The notes under the pieces: generated by a model
The model's input: only the letters and a program-made list of their open reading frames with translations
The model's database searches: none
Told to the model about the DNA's origin: nothing
Assembly: GCA_934477125.1 (NCBI GenBank)
Contig: CAKSOL010000013.1
Location: 53,513 to 117,512 of the forward strand
From: an uncultured Eubacteriales bacterium
GTDB lineage: Bacteria; Bacillota; Clostridia; Oscillospirales; Acutalibacteraceae
Direction: 5' to 3'
Length of the DNA: 64,000 bases
Translations under genes and position numbers: made by a program
Shown here: positions 25,489 through 34,534 of the stretch, piece by piece
How positions within the stretch are numbered: position 1 is the stretch's first letter
Layout of the letters: every line of letters begins with the position of its first letter

Positions 25489-27240
25489 ATGGAAAAAATA
25501 AAACGCTCAAAAGGTCGGGCGATATCAGCTCTGATTATTCTGCTGTTTGCCGCGGCAGGGGTGCTGTCGTTTATATTTATGGGCAAGGTAGCCATAAATT
25601 ACAATCTTGCCGACTATCTCGGCAGCGGCACACAGACCAAGGCGGCGCTTGACATTATAGAAAGCGAGTTCGGAATGACCGGAAGTATTCAGGTTATGGC
25701 TAAGGACATTACCGCCGACGACGCCGATGAAATCCGCGACAAAATAGAGACCGTTCCGAACGTTTTAAACGTTAATTTCGACCGTTATGACGACGCATAT
25801 TATAAGGACGGCAAGGCTCTGTTTATCGTTATTATAGACGGCGACGACTATTCCGAAAACGCGCAGCAGGTCTTAGCGGATATAAAATCGCTCCTTTCCG
25901 ACCGCAGCGGTCTGGAATACGGAGGGACAATGGTTGAAAAGCAATCCCTGCGGAACGCCATAACGAGCGAAATGGCTTATATTCTCGCGATATCCATTTG
26001 TCTTGTTGTCGCGATACTGCTGATAACCTCGCAGTCATGGATTGAGCCGATTATTCTGCTTGCCGCCTCAGGCGTTGCTGTTCTTATAAACCGCGGAACC
26101 AACGTTTTCTTCGGAGAAATTTCATATATAACAAACTCGATAGCCGCAATATTACAGCTGGCGCTATCGATTGATTACAGCATCGTTTTGCTCCACACCT
26201 ACCGCAGAGAAAAGGAAAAATCGCCGGAAAATCCGGAGAAAGCAATGAAAACAGCGGTTATTTTGGTTATAAATCCGGTTTCCGCGAGCGCCTTAACGAC
26301 CATAGCAGGACTCCTCGCGCTGCTATTTATGTCCTTCAAAATCGGATTTGACATCGGTATTGTTCTGATGAAAGGCATTGTTATTTCGGCAATAACCTCA
26401 ATGACTCTCCTGCCGGCGTTCGTTTTATTGACCGATAAGGCAATGAGACTCGCAAAAAAGAAAGCGTTTGTTCCCAAGGACAGAATTTTCTGCAAAACGG
26501 CTTTCAGCGCAAGCAAAGCCATTGTTCCGACAGCGCTTGCCGTTATAATACTATGCGGAGTTCTTCAGACAAACAATTCTTATATTTTTTCCGACACAAA
26601 GGCGGCGAACACGGAAATTTCCGATGTTTTCGGAAACAACAACTCGATAGCCGTTGTTTATAAAAATTCGGAAAACGGCCTTGAAAATGAGCAAAAGCTT
26701 GCCGACGCCGTTTCCGGATATAAAACCGCCTCCGGCGAAAGCGTTCTTGCCAACTACACCGCATACACCAACACCGTAAGAGAGCCTTACGACGCGCAAA
26801 AGGCGGTTCAGAAGCTTGAGCTTTCCGAAAGCGACGCAGAAATGCTTTTCACGATGTATAACCTCTACCGCTCGCCTGCCGATTTACAAATGAGCTTTGC
26901 GGATTTCATAGGCTATGCAAACGAGCTTTCCGAAAGCGACGCGGACGCAAAGGAGTTTATCGACGGCGACACCGTTAAAACGCTGAAAACCCTGAATGTT
27001 ATTTCAAACGTTATGAAAAGCGACCTTACCGCAGATGAGCTTTATACAAGTCTTACGACCGGCGTTATGGAGGGAACGGATATCAGCAGCTTTTCGGTAA
27101 AGCAGCTTTACGGTCTGCGTTTTTACGACAGCGCAGCTGACAAAAACGTTGATTTCCGGACAATGATCAGCTTTTTAATCGCTTCATCGGAAGATGAAAA
27201 CATCAGGAATATGTTTGACGCGGAAACCGCAAAAAGGTGA
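25489..27240 (+). CDS. MMPL/RND-family exporter, N-terminal part (frameshifted)
   Basis: 583 residues. One N-terminal helix, a first external loop, then a sterol-sensing-like bundle of five helices (about 160-320) with QLALSIDYSIVLLHTYR, a typical MMPL helix-4 motif, a further helix near residue 345, and the start of the second external loop. It ends abruptly with AETAKR in the middle of that loop. The next frame (-1) continues the protein exactly where homologues do. The break is at a run of five A (27231-27235); six A would restore one reading frame of about 823 residues. See the next entry. Confidence 0.85.
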   Translation: MEKIKRSKGRAISALIILLFAAAGVLSFIFMGKVAINYNLADYLGSGTQTKAALDIIESEFGMTGSIQVMAKDITADDADEIRDKIETVPNVLNVNFDRYDDAYYKDGKALFIVIIDGDDYSENAQQVLADIKSLLSDRSGLEYGGTMVEKQSLRNAITSEMAYILAISICLVVAILLITSQSWIEPIILLAASGVAVLINRGTNVFFGEISYITNSIAAILQLALSIDYSIVLLHTYRREKEKSPENPEKAMKTAVILVINPVSASALTTIAGLLALLFMSFKIGFDIGIVLMKGIVISAITSMTLLPAFVLLTDKAMRLAKKKAFVPKDRIFCKTAFSASKAIVPTALAVIILCGVLQTNNSYIFSDTKAANTEISDVFGNNNSIAVVYKNSENGLENEQKLADAVSGYKTASGESVLANYTAYTNTVREPYDAQKAVQKLELSESDAEMLFTMYNLYRSPADLQMSFADFIGYANELSESDADAKEFIDGDTVKTLKTLNVISNVMKSDLTADELYTSLTTGVMEGTDISSFSVKQLYGLRFYDSAADKNVDFRTMISFLIASSEDENIRNMFDAETAKR

Positions 27241-27959
27241 CTGACGCTCAGGACGATATATCAAAAGCGGAGGATTTATTCCTCGGAAAGAATTATTCAA
27301 GAATGCTGCTCTCGGTTAACCTGCCCAACGAAAGCAAGGAAACAACGGAATTTGTTGATTTCCTCATCGGAAAGGTCAAAGAGATATTCGGAGATGACGC
27401 CTGCGTTACCGGAGAAATCGTTTCAACCTATGACCTTGAGAAAACCTTTGACCACGACAATCTTTTTATTACGGTGTTCACGCTGATTTCGATTTTCGTT
27501 ATCGTTATGGTAATATTCAAATCGCTTTCGCTCCCGGTCATTCTGGTAGCGATAATTCAAGGCGCAATATTCATTGCTATGAGCACCCAGCTTTTAGGAA
27601 ACGGAATTTTCTTTATGAGCTATATCGTTTCAACCTGTATTCTGATGGGAGCAACGATAGATTACGGAATCCTGATGTCAAGCAATTATGTTGCCTACCG
27701 CGGCGATTACGACCGAAAGCGCGCTCTTGAGCTTTCGGTTGAGACGGCTATGCCGACAGTTTTTTCTTCCGGAATGATTCTTACCGTCTGCGGCTTTGTT
27801 ATTCACTTTATTTCGAGCCAAAATTCAATTTCGACGGTCGGACTGCTAATCGGAATCGGAACGGTTTGTTCGGTTATTATGATAACGGTCGTACTGCCGT
27901 CGGTACTGTATCTGCTTGATAAATTTGTATTAAAGCTGTCCTTGAAAAAGAAGAAATAA
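27237..27959 (+). CDS. MMPL/RND-family exporter, C-terminal part
   Basis: 240 residues: the rest of the second external loop (FLGKNYSRMLLSVNLPNESKE) and the second bundle of membrane helices, including GATIDYGILMSSNYVAYR, the partner motif of the one in the N-terminal half. The frame opens with GTG overlapping the TGA of the upstream frame (GTGA), so coupled translation as two chains is conceivable, but there is no good ribosome site of its own. The most likely reading is one exporter gene broken by loss of an A. Confidence 0.8.
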   Translation: MTDAQDDISKAEDLFLGKNYSRMLLSVNLPNESKETTEFVDFLIGKVKEIFGDDACVTGEIVSTYDLEKTFDHDNLFITVFTLISIFVIVMVIFKSLSLPVILVAIIQGAIFIAMSTQLLGNGIFFMSYIVSTCILMGATIDYGILMSSNYVAYRGDYDRKRALELSVETAMPTVFSSGMILTVCGFVIHFISSQNSISTVGLLIGIGTVCSVIMITVVLPSVLYLLDKFVLKLSLKKKK

Positions 27960-28006
27960 AAAGACCTCCGCCCGCAAAGCCCTTGGCTATTGCGGGCGGA
28001 GAATTT
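27958..28006. terminator. Bidirectional terminator between MMPL and aspS
   Basis: A 12-bp stem (27966-27977 with 27990-28001) with AATTTTAT on the plus side and GTCTTTTT on the minus side. Confidence 0.85.
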
Positions 28007-28065
28007 TATAATAATAACATCTTAAATCAGGAGTTTCGGCTGAACAGCGTTATTACCGGCTTTAT

Positions 28066-29853
28066 CTATTCCTCTTTCGGTAAATCAATCGAAATTGCAA
28101 GGTCGGCAAGCTGCTGTTCGTCAACCTCGGCAGGCGCTCCGGACATAAGCTCGCCCGAATTTGCCACCTTCGGGAAAGCGATAACGTCCCTCAGGCTGTC
28201 CGAGCCGGTCATAAGCATACAAAGCCGGTCAAGCCCGATACCCATTCCGCCGTGCGGCGGAGCGCCGTAACGGAAAGCGCCGGTCAGGAAGCCGAACTTG
28301 CGTTCCGCCTCCTCATCGGAAAGACCGAGAGCGCGGAACATATGCTGCTGAAGCTCGGGGTCGGTTATACGGAGCGAGCCGCTCGAAAGCTCAATGCCGT
28401 TCAGAACAAGGTCATAGGCATTGGCGAAAACCTTTTCGGGAGCGGTATCGAGATAAGGAATACATTCATCCAGCGGAGCCGTAAACGGATGGTGCATCGC
28501 GTCCCAATTTCCGGTTTCCTCGTTATATTCAAAGAACGGGAACTCGGTTATCCATAAGAAATTATACTGCTGCGGGATTATATCAAGCCTTTTTGCAACC
28601 GTAAGTCTCAGAGCGCCCAAAACGGTCAGCGCGAGATTTTTCTTATCCGCAACTATCAGAACAACGTCGCCCTTTTCGGCTCCGGTCCGCTCATATATAG
28701 CCTGCATTTGCTCAGGCTGCATAAATTTAGCGAACGAGCAGTTCGGAGTTTCCTCGCTCCAGCGGATAAAAGCAAGTCCCTTAGCGCCTATTCCGCGGGC
28801 CTCCTCGGTAAGCTTGTCGATTTCCTTTCTCGTATAAACCGAGGCGGCGTTTTTAGCGTTTATCGCCCGAACCGTTCCTCCGTTTTTAACCGTATCGGCG
28901 AAAACCGAGAATCCGCAGTCCTCAACAATATCGGATATATCGGTTATTTCCATTCCGAAACGGGTATCCGGCTTGTCCGAACCGTAACGGTTCATAGCGT
29001 CGGTATATTTAAGTCTCGGCAGAGGGGTCGGAACGTCAACATTCAGAATTTCCTTGAACAGACGCTTTATGTAGCCCTCGGCAATAGCGAATATATCTTC
29101 CCTTTCAACAAAGGACATTTCAAGGTCAACCTGAGTAAATTCCGGTTGTCTGTCCGCTCTCAAATCCTCGTCGCGATAGCAGCGCGCAAGCTGCATATAA
29201 CGGTCAAAGCCCGAAAGCATAAGCAGCTGCTTATACATCTGCGGCGACTGCGGCAGCGCGAAAAAGCTGCCTTTTTTAACACGGGACGGAACAAGATAGT
29301 CCCTCGCGCCCTCAGGAGTTGATTTAATAAGAGTAGGCGTTTCCAGCTCCAAAAATCCGTTTTCATCGAAATAATCGCGCGTAACCTTAGTTATCTTATG
29401 CCGCATTATCAGATTGCGCTGCAGTCTGGCGCGGCGAAGGTCGAGATAACGGTATTTTAAGCGAAGCTCCTCCTTGGCGCCGGTATCGTCAAGTATCTCA
29501 AACGGCGGAGTTTCGGCAGCGCCGAGAATTTTGAGAACGCTGACCTCTATTTCAACATCGCCGGTCGGAATATCGGCATTGACAGAGGCTCTCATTCTGA
29601 CCTTACCCTGCGCCATAACGACAAATTCGCTGCGCAGCTGAGCCGCCTTTTCAAAAATCTCCCTGTCGGTCGTATCGTCAAAGGCGAGCTGAACTATTCC
29701 GGTTCTGTCGCGCAGGTCGGCAAAAATAAGACCTCCGAGATCCCTCTGCCGCTGAATCCAGCCGCAAACGGTCACGCTTCTGCCGATATCCTCCTTTGTG
29801 AACACACCGCAGTAATCGGTGCGTTTCATACCGTCCATTCTGTCTAACTTCAA
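28066..29853 (-). CDS. aspS: Aspartyl-tRNA synthetase
   Basis: About 595 residues of a class II synthetase. An OB-fold anticodon domain (SVTVCGWIQRQRDLGGLIFADLRD) comes first, then motif 2 around ARCYRDEDLRADRQPEFTQVD, a bacterial GAD insertion, and motif 3 GGMGIGLDRL. I chose the TTG at 29853, 8 nt after GGGAG, giving KLDRMDGMKRTDYCG, which matches the usual N terminus; ATG codons at 29838 and 29829 lack a ribosome site. It is co-transcribed with hisS, with a small hairpin (29887-29905) in the gap. Confidence 0.95.
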   Translation of the reverse strand: MKLDRMDGMKRTDYCGVFTKEDIGRSVTVCGWIQRQRDLGGLIFADLRDRTGIVQLAFDDTTDREIFEKAAQLRSEFVVMAQGKVRMRASVNADIPTGDVEIEVSVLKILGAAETPPFEILDDTGAKEELRLKYRYLDLRRARLQRNLIMRHKITKVTRDYFDENGFLELETPTLIKSTPEGARDYLVPSRVKKGSFFALPQSPQMYKQLLMLSGFDRYMQLARCYRDEDLRADRQPEFTQVDLEMSFVEREDIFAIAEGYIKRLFKEILNVDVPTPLPRLKYTDAMNRYGSDKPDTRFGMEITDISDIVEDCGFSVFADTVKNGGTVRAINAKNAASVYTRKEIDKLTEEARGIGAKGLAFIRWSEETPNCSFAKFMQPEQMQAIYERTGAEKGDVVLIVADKKNLALTVLGALRLTVAKRLDIIPQQYNFLWITEFPFFEYNEETGNWDAMHHPFTAPLDECIPYLDTAPEKVFANAYDLVLNGIELSSGSLRITDPELQQHMFRALGLSDEEAERKFGFLTGAFRYGAPPHGGMGIGLDRLCMLMTGSDSLRDVIAFPKVANSGELMSGAPAEVDEQQLADLAISIDLPKEE

Positions 29854-29914
29854 GGAAAACACTCCCAAACCATAAATCATTATTATGGGCGTGCAAAGCA
29901 CGCCCCGTCTGTTT

Positions 29915-31234
29915 TTAAATTCCTATATTTCCCGCAACCGAATCGGTAAGCGAGGAAAGCGCCTGCTCCTGCCTTGCCTTATAAAGCGCCGACGACAGCT
30001 CCGAGAGAGCCACCTCCGACTGCTCGCCGCTTTTCATATCCCTGAGCGCCGCTTTTCCTGTTTCAAGCTCATTATCGCCGATTACAAGCGTAAATGCGGC
30101 TCCGGCTTTATCGGCATATTTCATCTGCGCCTTTAAGCCTCTGCCGCAGATATCGGTCTGAACAGAAAAGCCTTCCGTCCGCAGCGCGCTGCAAAGCTCG
30201 GCGGCTTTAAGCGACGCCGCAGCTCCGAGGGGAACAATGCAAAGGTCCGTTCCCTCTCCGGCAGGAAACTCAAAGCCCTGATTCTGCAAAACGAGCATAA
30301 GCCGCTCTATTCCCATTGCGAAGCCGAGCGCCGGAACGGAGCTGCCGCCCATCTGAGCCACAAGTCCGTCATATCTGCCGCCGCCGCAAACGGTTGACTG
30401 AGCGCCGATATCGCCCGAAACAAACTCAAACACCGTTCGTGTATAATAATCAAGTCCGCGGACAATATGCGGATTAACGGTATAATCAATACCGGCAGCG
30501 TTAAGATACGCCTTAGTCTGCTCAAAATGCTCTCGGCAGTCATCGCATAAGTAATCCGTAACAACCGGGGCTTTCGCCGCTATTGCGGAGCAGACCGGAG
30601 ATTTACAGTCAAGTATGCGCATAGGATTGCGCTCAAGCCTGTCCCGGCAGGTATCGCAAAGCTCGTCTGTATGAGCGCGGAAATATTCCTTTAACGCCTT
30701 TTGATATTCTTTTCTGCACTCCGGGCATCCGATTGAATTTATTTCGAGCGAGATTTTCTTTATTCCTATGGTGTCCAGCACCTGCTTTGCCAAGGAAATA
30801 ATCTCGGCGTCAGCCGAGGGAGAAGCCGCCCCGAAGCACTCAACTCCGAACTGATGGAACTCGCGGAGTCTGCCCGCCTGCGGCTTTTCGTATCTGTAAC
30901 AGCCGCCTATATAGCATACCTTTACCGGCAGTGCGCCGTATATAAGTCCGTGCTCAATACAGCTGCGGACAACGCCGGCGGTAAGCTCAGGTCTAAGCGT
31001 TATCGAGCGTCCGCCCTTATCGTCAAAGGTATACATTTCCTTCTGAACGACATCCGTTGTGTCCCCGACGCTGCGCTTAAACACCTCTGTATGCTCAAAA
31101 ACCGGAACTCTTATTTCGTTAAAGCCGTAAAGCCGGGCAGTATCGAGCATTCTCCGCTCAACAAGCTGCCACCGGTCGCTTTCTGCAGGCAGTATATCGA
31201 TAGTGCCTTTTACGGCGTGATTTATTTCAGCCAT
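29915..31234 (-). CDS. hisS: Histidyl-tRNA synthetase
   Basis: 439 residues. Motif 1 region KRSVGDTTDVVQKEMYTF, motif 2 YRYEKPQAGRLREFHQFG, the histidine-A loop GLDYYTRTVFEF and motif 3 ALGFAMGIERL are all present, with a C-terminal anticodon-binding domain. It charges tRNA-His. It lies between an mgsA-like gene (20-nt gap) and aspS; hisS-aspS pairs are common in Firmicutes. No own T-box or promoter is visible, so it relies on the promoter upstream of the minD-like gene. Confidence 0.96.
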   Translation of the reverse strand: MAEINHAVKGTIDILPAESDRWQLVERRMLDTARLYGFNEIRVPVFEHTEVFKRSVGDTTDVVQKEMYTFDDKGGRSITLRPELTAGVVRSCIEHGLIYGALPVKVCYIGGCYRYEKPQAGRLREFHQFGVECFGAASPSADAEIISLAKQVLDTIGIKKISLEINSIGCPECRKEYQKALKEYFRAHTDELCDTCRDRLERNPMRILDCKSPVCSAIAAKAPVVTDYLCDDCREHFEQTKAYLNAAGIDYTVNPHIVRGLDYYTRTVFEFVSGDIGAQSTVCGGGRYDGLVAQMGGSSVPALGFAMGIERLMLVLQNQGFEFPAGEGTDLCIVPLGAAASLKAAELCSALRTEGFSVQTDICGRGLKAQMKYADKAGAAFTLVIGDNELETGKAALRDMKSGEQSEVALSELSSALYKARQEQALSSLTDSVAGNIGI

Positions 31235-31254
31235 TATTGTATTGCCCCGCGATT

Positions 31255-31656
31255 TTATGAATTCTTAACTATTTCGCGCCAGTCAAGGTCGCCGCGCTCA
31301 AGCCCGTGAATAAGAACCTCAGCCGTAGCAATATTTGTTGCGACGGGTATATTATGAACGTCGCACAAGCGGAGCAGCACGCGCTCGTCCGGCTCGCTGG
31401 GCTTAGGATTGAGCGGGTCGCGGAACATAAGCAGCAGGTCTATCTCGTTGCAGCCTATACGGGAGGCTATCTGCTGAGCGCCGCCCTGAGGTCCGCCGAG
31501 AAAACGTACTATGTCAAGACCGGTCGCCTCCGATACGACCTTTCCGGTTGTTCCCGTTGCTACAATATTGTGACGGCTCAGAACACCGCAGTATGCAATG
31601 CAGAACTGAACCATAAGTTCTTTTTTAGCGTCATGCGCGATAAGTGCAATAGTCAT
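31255..31656 (-). CDS. mgsA: Methylglyoxal synthase-like protein with altered active site
   Basis: 133 residues with the MGS fold: IALIAHDAKKE, VATGTTGKVVSEATG, FRDPLNP and CDVHNIPVATNIATAE. In the Escherichia coli enzyme Asp71 (in GGDQQ) is the catalytic base and His98 assists. Here the first position is Ala60 (GGAQQ) and the second is Ser87 (PSEPD). His8, Asp80 and Asp90 are kept. The protein may bind phosphate or dihydroxyacetone phosphate without forming methylglyoxal, or have a different activity. In many bacteria mgsA sits next to the min genes, as here. Confidence 0.85.
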   Translation of the reverse strand: MTIALIAHDAKKELMVQFCIAYCGVLSRHNIVATGTTGKVVSEATGLDIVRFLGGPQGGAQQIASRIGCNEIDLLLMFRDPLNPKPSEPDERVLLRLCDVHNIPVATNIATAEVLIHGLERGDLDWREIVKNS

Positions 31657-31676
31657 AAATTATATCTCCTCTTTTA

Positions 31677-32408
31677 TTATATTTTCTTCGGCGGCGGAAG
31701 CTTTATATGCTCTCCGCAGAGCCTGCCGGCTATGCGGTCAAAAGCACGGTAAGGCTTTCCGCCCCGTTTTAAGGCGTTATGCGAAGCCAGCAGCGCCAGC
31801 TCCCTGCTTTCGGGAATTATTCCCAGCATCCGGAATCCGGAGCTGTCGATTATATCGTCTATACATCGAACGCTCCCGTTTCTCATATCTCCGGCAACAA
31901 AGCGGTTAAGCACCAGCACCGGCGCCCGGTCAAATTCCGGGAGACGGCGGCAGACCTCAGCCGCGTCCCTTACCGACACCGCATCCGGACAGCACACCGC
32001 AATCATCTGAGTCTGTCTCGGCAGAGCCGCGCAGAGCGAAAAATCTATTCCCGCCGGAAAATCGAATATCAGATAATCATATTCGGGAATAAGCCTGCCG
32101 GTTACATCCTCAAGCGCGCGGACGCTGAGACTTCCCGGCTCGGCAGGAGCCGGAATAAGATAAATTCCGCTGTTTTCGGAAGAACTGTAAACCGCATCCT
32201 CAACAGGCCGCCCGGCAATAACGTCCGACAGGTCAAACACCAGCCCGGACTCCACTCCGAGCAGAATATCAAGGCACCTGAGCCCCTCGTCGAGATCAAT
32301 GAGCAGGACCCGTTTTCCCCGTCCGGCGAGACTCTGAGCCAAACAAACGCAGAAGGTTGATTTGCCGGTTCCGCCTTTCCCGGAGGTAACGGCTATTACC
32401 TTGCCCAT
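31677..32408 (-). CDS. MinD/ParA-type ATPase
   Basis: About 243 residues. The deviant Walker A SGKGGTGKSTF (with the signature Lys), LLIDLDEGLRCLDILLG and YLIFDFPAGID are MinD-type. The C terminus ends IAGRLCGEHIKLPPPKKI, which is not an obvious amphipathic membrane-targeting helix. No minC or minE is adjacent, although the mgsA-like gene that often follows minE is. It could be a MinD acting with distant partners or a specialised ParA. The start at 32408 follows a GGGGGA site; an in-frame extension upstream was rejected. Confidence 0.8.
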   Translation of the reverse strand: MGKVIAVTSGKGGTGKSTFCVCLAQSLAGRGKRVLLIDLDEGLRCLDILLGVESGLVFDLSDVIAGRPVEDAVYSSSENSGIYLIPAPAEPGSLSVRALEDVTGRLIPEYDYLIFDFPAGIDFSLCAALPRQTQMIAVCCPDAVSVRDAAEVCRRLPEFDRAPVLVLNRFVAGDMRNGSVRCIDDIIDSSGFRMLGIIPESRELALLASHNALKRGGKPYRAFDRIAGRLCGEHIKLPPPKKI

Positions 32409-32467
32409 AACATCCCCCGTTCCGTTTGAAAACGCATAGCTTTGTATAAACGCTATTATACGAATAA

Positions 32468-32496
32468 ATTGTAACACAATTCATATTTGATGTCAA
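32468..32496 (-). promoter_or_regulatory. Promoter of the minD-like/mgsA/hisS/aspS operon
   Basis: Minus strand: TTGACA (32491-32496), a 17-nt spacer and TACAAT (32468-32473). A later TATAAT (about 32456-32461) may give a second start. Confidence 0.75.
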
Positions 32497-32591
32497 TTTC
32501 AATTTTAATGCTTTTCGGTATTTTTCGGGTTTTTATTTGAATCTGCATATTGTGTAAAATCCGCTATGCCGCAGCAAAAATACATTTATTC

Positions 32592-32620
32592 TTGAAAAAA
32601 CCGTCGTATTACTATATAAT
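32592..32620 (+). promoter_or_regulatory. Promoter for the GtrB-like gene
   Basis: TTGAAA (32592-32597), a 17-nt spacer and TATAAT (32615-32620), about 40 nt before the ATG. Confidence 0.8.
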
Positions 32621-32658
32621 TAAAATATTGAATTTTGGACGGAACGGCGGTATTTAAT

Positions 32659-33573
32659 ATGCTTTCGGTTATTATACCGGTCTATAATGAGGCTGAAGCG
32701 CTTGAAAGACTGACTGAAACGGTAAAAGAGGTTCTCGGCGGCGCGGCCATTGATTTTGAAATTATTTTTATCGATGACGGCTCAACCGATGCCTCGTGGC
32801 AGCTGATATGCCGCGGGCATAGGAACGACAGCCGCGTAAGGGGACTCAAATTTTCGAGGAATTTCGGAAAGGACGCCGCCGTGTTTGCAGGTCTCAAGGC
32901 GAGCCGTGGAGACTGCGCCGCGGTTATGGACTGCGATTTGCAGCACCCGCCCGAAAAGCTTGCCGAGATGTACGGTCTGTGGCAGCAGGGCTACGAGGTT
33001 GTTGAGGGCGTTAAAAGAACGCGCGGAAAGGAAAGCGGTCTGCATAGGTCGTTCGCCAATATGTTTTACGGTATTATGTCGCGCATTACGAAAATCGATA
33101 TGCGCAACGCCTCGGATTTCAAGCTGCTGGACAGAAAGGTTATTAACGCGCTCTTAAAGCTCCCGGAGCACAGAATGTTTTTCAGAACCCTTTCCTCCTG
33201 GGTCGGATATAAGTCGGTTTCCGTTCCTTACGATGTCGGCGAGCGAATAGGCGGAAGCTCCAAATGGTCAACCGGAAAGCTGTTTAAATACGCCGTATCC
33301 TCCGTTACGAGCTTTACAACCAAGCCTATGCAGATTGTCACCTGGTGCGGAGGGCTTGTATTCGTAATCTCGGTTATACTCGGAATCTGGGGGCTTGTCG
33401 ATAAAATATCGGGGCGCGCCCTTGAGGGTATGACAACGGTTATATTCCTGCTGCTGTTTATGGGAAGCATAATTATGCTGACCCTCGGAATAATCGGATA
33501 TTATATTGCAAGGATTTACGAGGAGGTTCAGGGACGTCCGAGATACATCATAGATAAATATACAGATGAATAG
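32659..33573 (+). CDS. Polyprenyl-phosphate glycosyltransferase (GtrB/DPM1 type)
   Basis: 304 residues. A family 2 glycosyltransferase domain (LSVIIPVYNEAEALERL, IDDGSTDASW, AAVMDCDLQHPPE with the metal-binding DxD) is followed by FKLLDRKVINAL and two C-terminal membrane helices (about 225-290). This layout is typical of GtrB/ArnC enzymes that move a sugar from a nucleotide to undecaprenyl phosphate on the inner face of the membrane. It probably supplies the donor for the convergent GtrII-like transferase at 34535-36073. The ATG at 32659 is chosen over a TTG at 32635 because of a GGCGG site. Confidence 0.88.
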   Translation: MLSVIIPVYNEAEALERLTETVKEVLGGAAIDFEIIFIDDGSTDASWQLICRGHRNDSRVRGLKFSRNFGKDAAVFAGLKASRGDCAAVMDCDLQHPPEKLAEMYGLWQQGYEVVEGVKRTRGKESGLHRSFANMFYGIMSRITKIDMRNASDFKLLDRKVINALLKLPEHRMFFRTLSSWVGYKSVSVPYDVGERIGGSSKWSTGKLFKYAVSSVTSFTTKPMQIVTWCGGLVFVISVILGIWGLVDKISGRALEGMTTVIFLLLFMGSIIMLTLGIIGYYIARIYEEVQGRPRYIIDKYTDE

Positions 33574-33593
33574 ACACATAACAATACAGATAG

Positions 33594-33637
33594 AAAGCGC
33601 TCCCGGAAAGTGCATATGCTTTCCGGGAGCGCTTTTT
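33594..33637. terminator. Bidirectional terminator ending the GtrB gene and the polysaccharide operon
   Basis: A 17-bp perfect stem (33594-33610 with 33619-33635), 8-nt loop, followed by T on the plus strand and TTTCTATC on the minus strand. It lies immediately after the stop of the leftward operon. Confidence 0.88.
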
Positions 33638-34523
33638 AATTTTCCGATATATTTATAAGCGCGTCGTATTCGTTTCGCCTGCCGGAGGAAAGATAGAATT
33701 TTCTGAATTTTATATTCTTAAAATACGGCGCGTCCCCGGCTTCCGACACATATCCGGGATGAAATAAAATTTCGATTTCGCAGCCGCGCCCTGCGGCATA
33801 TTTCCGGTAAGCCGGGAGCAGCCTTGCGACCCGTTTCTCAGTCATATTTCCGGAAAACATTATCCCGAAAAAGCAGGCTGTTTTGATATTCAGGGCGTTG
33901 AACCTTTTCCGGTTCAAAAGTCCGAAAAGCTTGAGCAGCCATTGCTTTATAAGATTTACGGAAATATACTGCGGATAAAGCGACGGAAATTTCAGAAACG
34001 GCAAGACAGGCTCCGACGGCATCCGCAGATATTCAACCCTCAGCCGTTCCTCCTCTATTACCTCGCAGAGAACGGAAAAAATCAGAGGAATCATATGGGT
34101 ATGCTGATGACTGTCGATAAACAGTGGCTCATTTTCGGGGAAGAACGCCGCCGCTCTTGAAATCTGCGCTTTCATTTCGGTTTTCAGCTGTTCGCGCAGA
34201 GCTTTTCTGCTTTTTGAAAGCGAAAGCTTCAAAAGCCCTGTAAACGAATTTTTAAAGCTGCCGCCGCAATCGACCAGCAGAGGAATATCGTTCTTATCCG
34301 ATACGCATAGTCCCTCTACGAAATTGAGATGGACGCAGAATGTGACTTTCCGGATATCCAGGATACTTTTCAGCCGTCCGGCTATATCCTCAACATCGGA
34401 ATTCGGAAGAACGCTTATTTTGTTGAGACAGCCGTTTGCGGCGCACTCGGCTATACGGTCGCAGGATGCCGCCGTTATTCCGAAATCATCAGCGCACCAG
34501 TATATATAAGGTTCAGTTTTCAT
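33636..34523 (-). CDS. ChbG/YdjC-family carbohydrate deacetylase-like protein
   Basis: 295 residues. The family motifs WCADDFGITAAS (Asp-Asp metal site), FCVHLNFVEG and DSHQHTHMIP (His ligands) are all intact, so an active metal-dependent deacetylase of N-acetylated sugars is likely. It is the last gene of the leftward polysaccharide run, 11 nt after the GtrII-like gene. It may trim an acetyl group from the glycan or a lipid-linked sugar; the substrate is unknown. Confidence 0.85.
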   Translation of the reverse strand: MKTEPYIYWCADDFGITAASCDRIAECAANGCLNKISVLPNSDVEDIAGRLKSILDIRKVTFCVHLNFVEGLCVSDKNDIPLLVDCGGSFKNSFTGLLKLSLSKSRKALREQLKTEMKAQISRAAAFFPENEPLFIDSHQHTHMIPLIFSVLCEVIEEERLRVEYLRMPSEPVLPFLKFPSLYPQYISVNLIKQWLLKLFGLLNRKRFNALNIKTACFFGIMFSGNMTEKRVARLLPAYRKYAAGRGCEIEILFHPGYVSEAGDAPYFKNIKFRKFYLSSGRRNEYDALINISEN

Positions 34524-34534
34524 TTTTACATTCC

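Noticed and set aside
27225..27240. Programmed -1 frameshifting to make a full-length MMPL protein
   Set aside because: The zero-frame codons are GCA AAA AGG, not a good slippery heptamer, and no stimulatory structure is evident; a simple indel is more likely.
29887..29905. Hairpin between hisS and aspS as a terminator
   Set aside because: There is no T-run after it on the transcribed strand, so it is more likely a processing or stability element.
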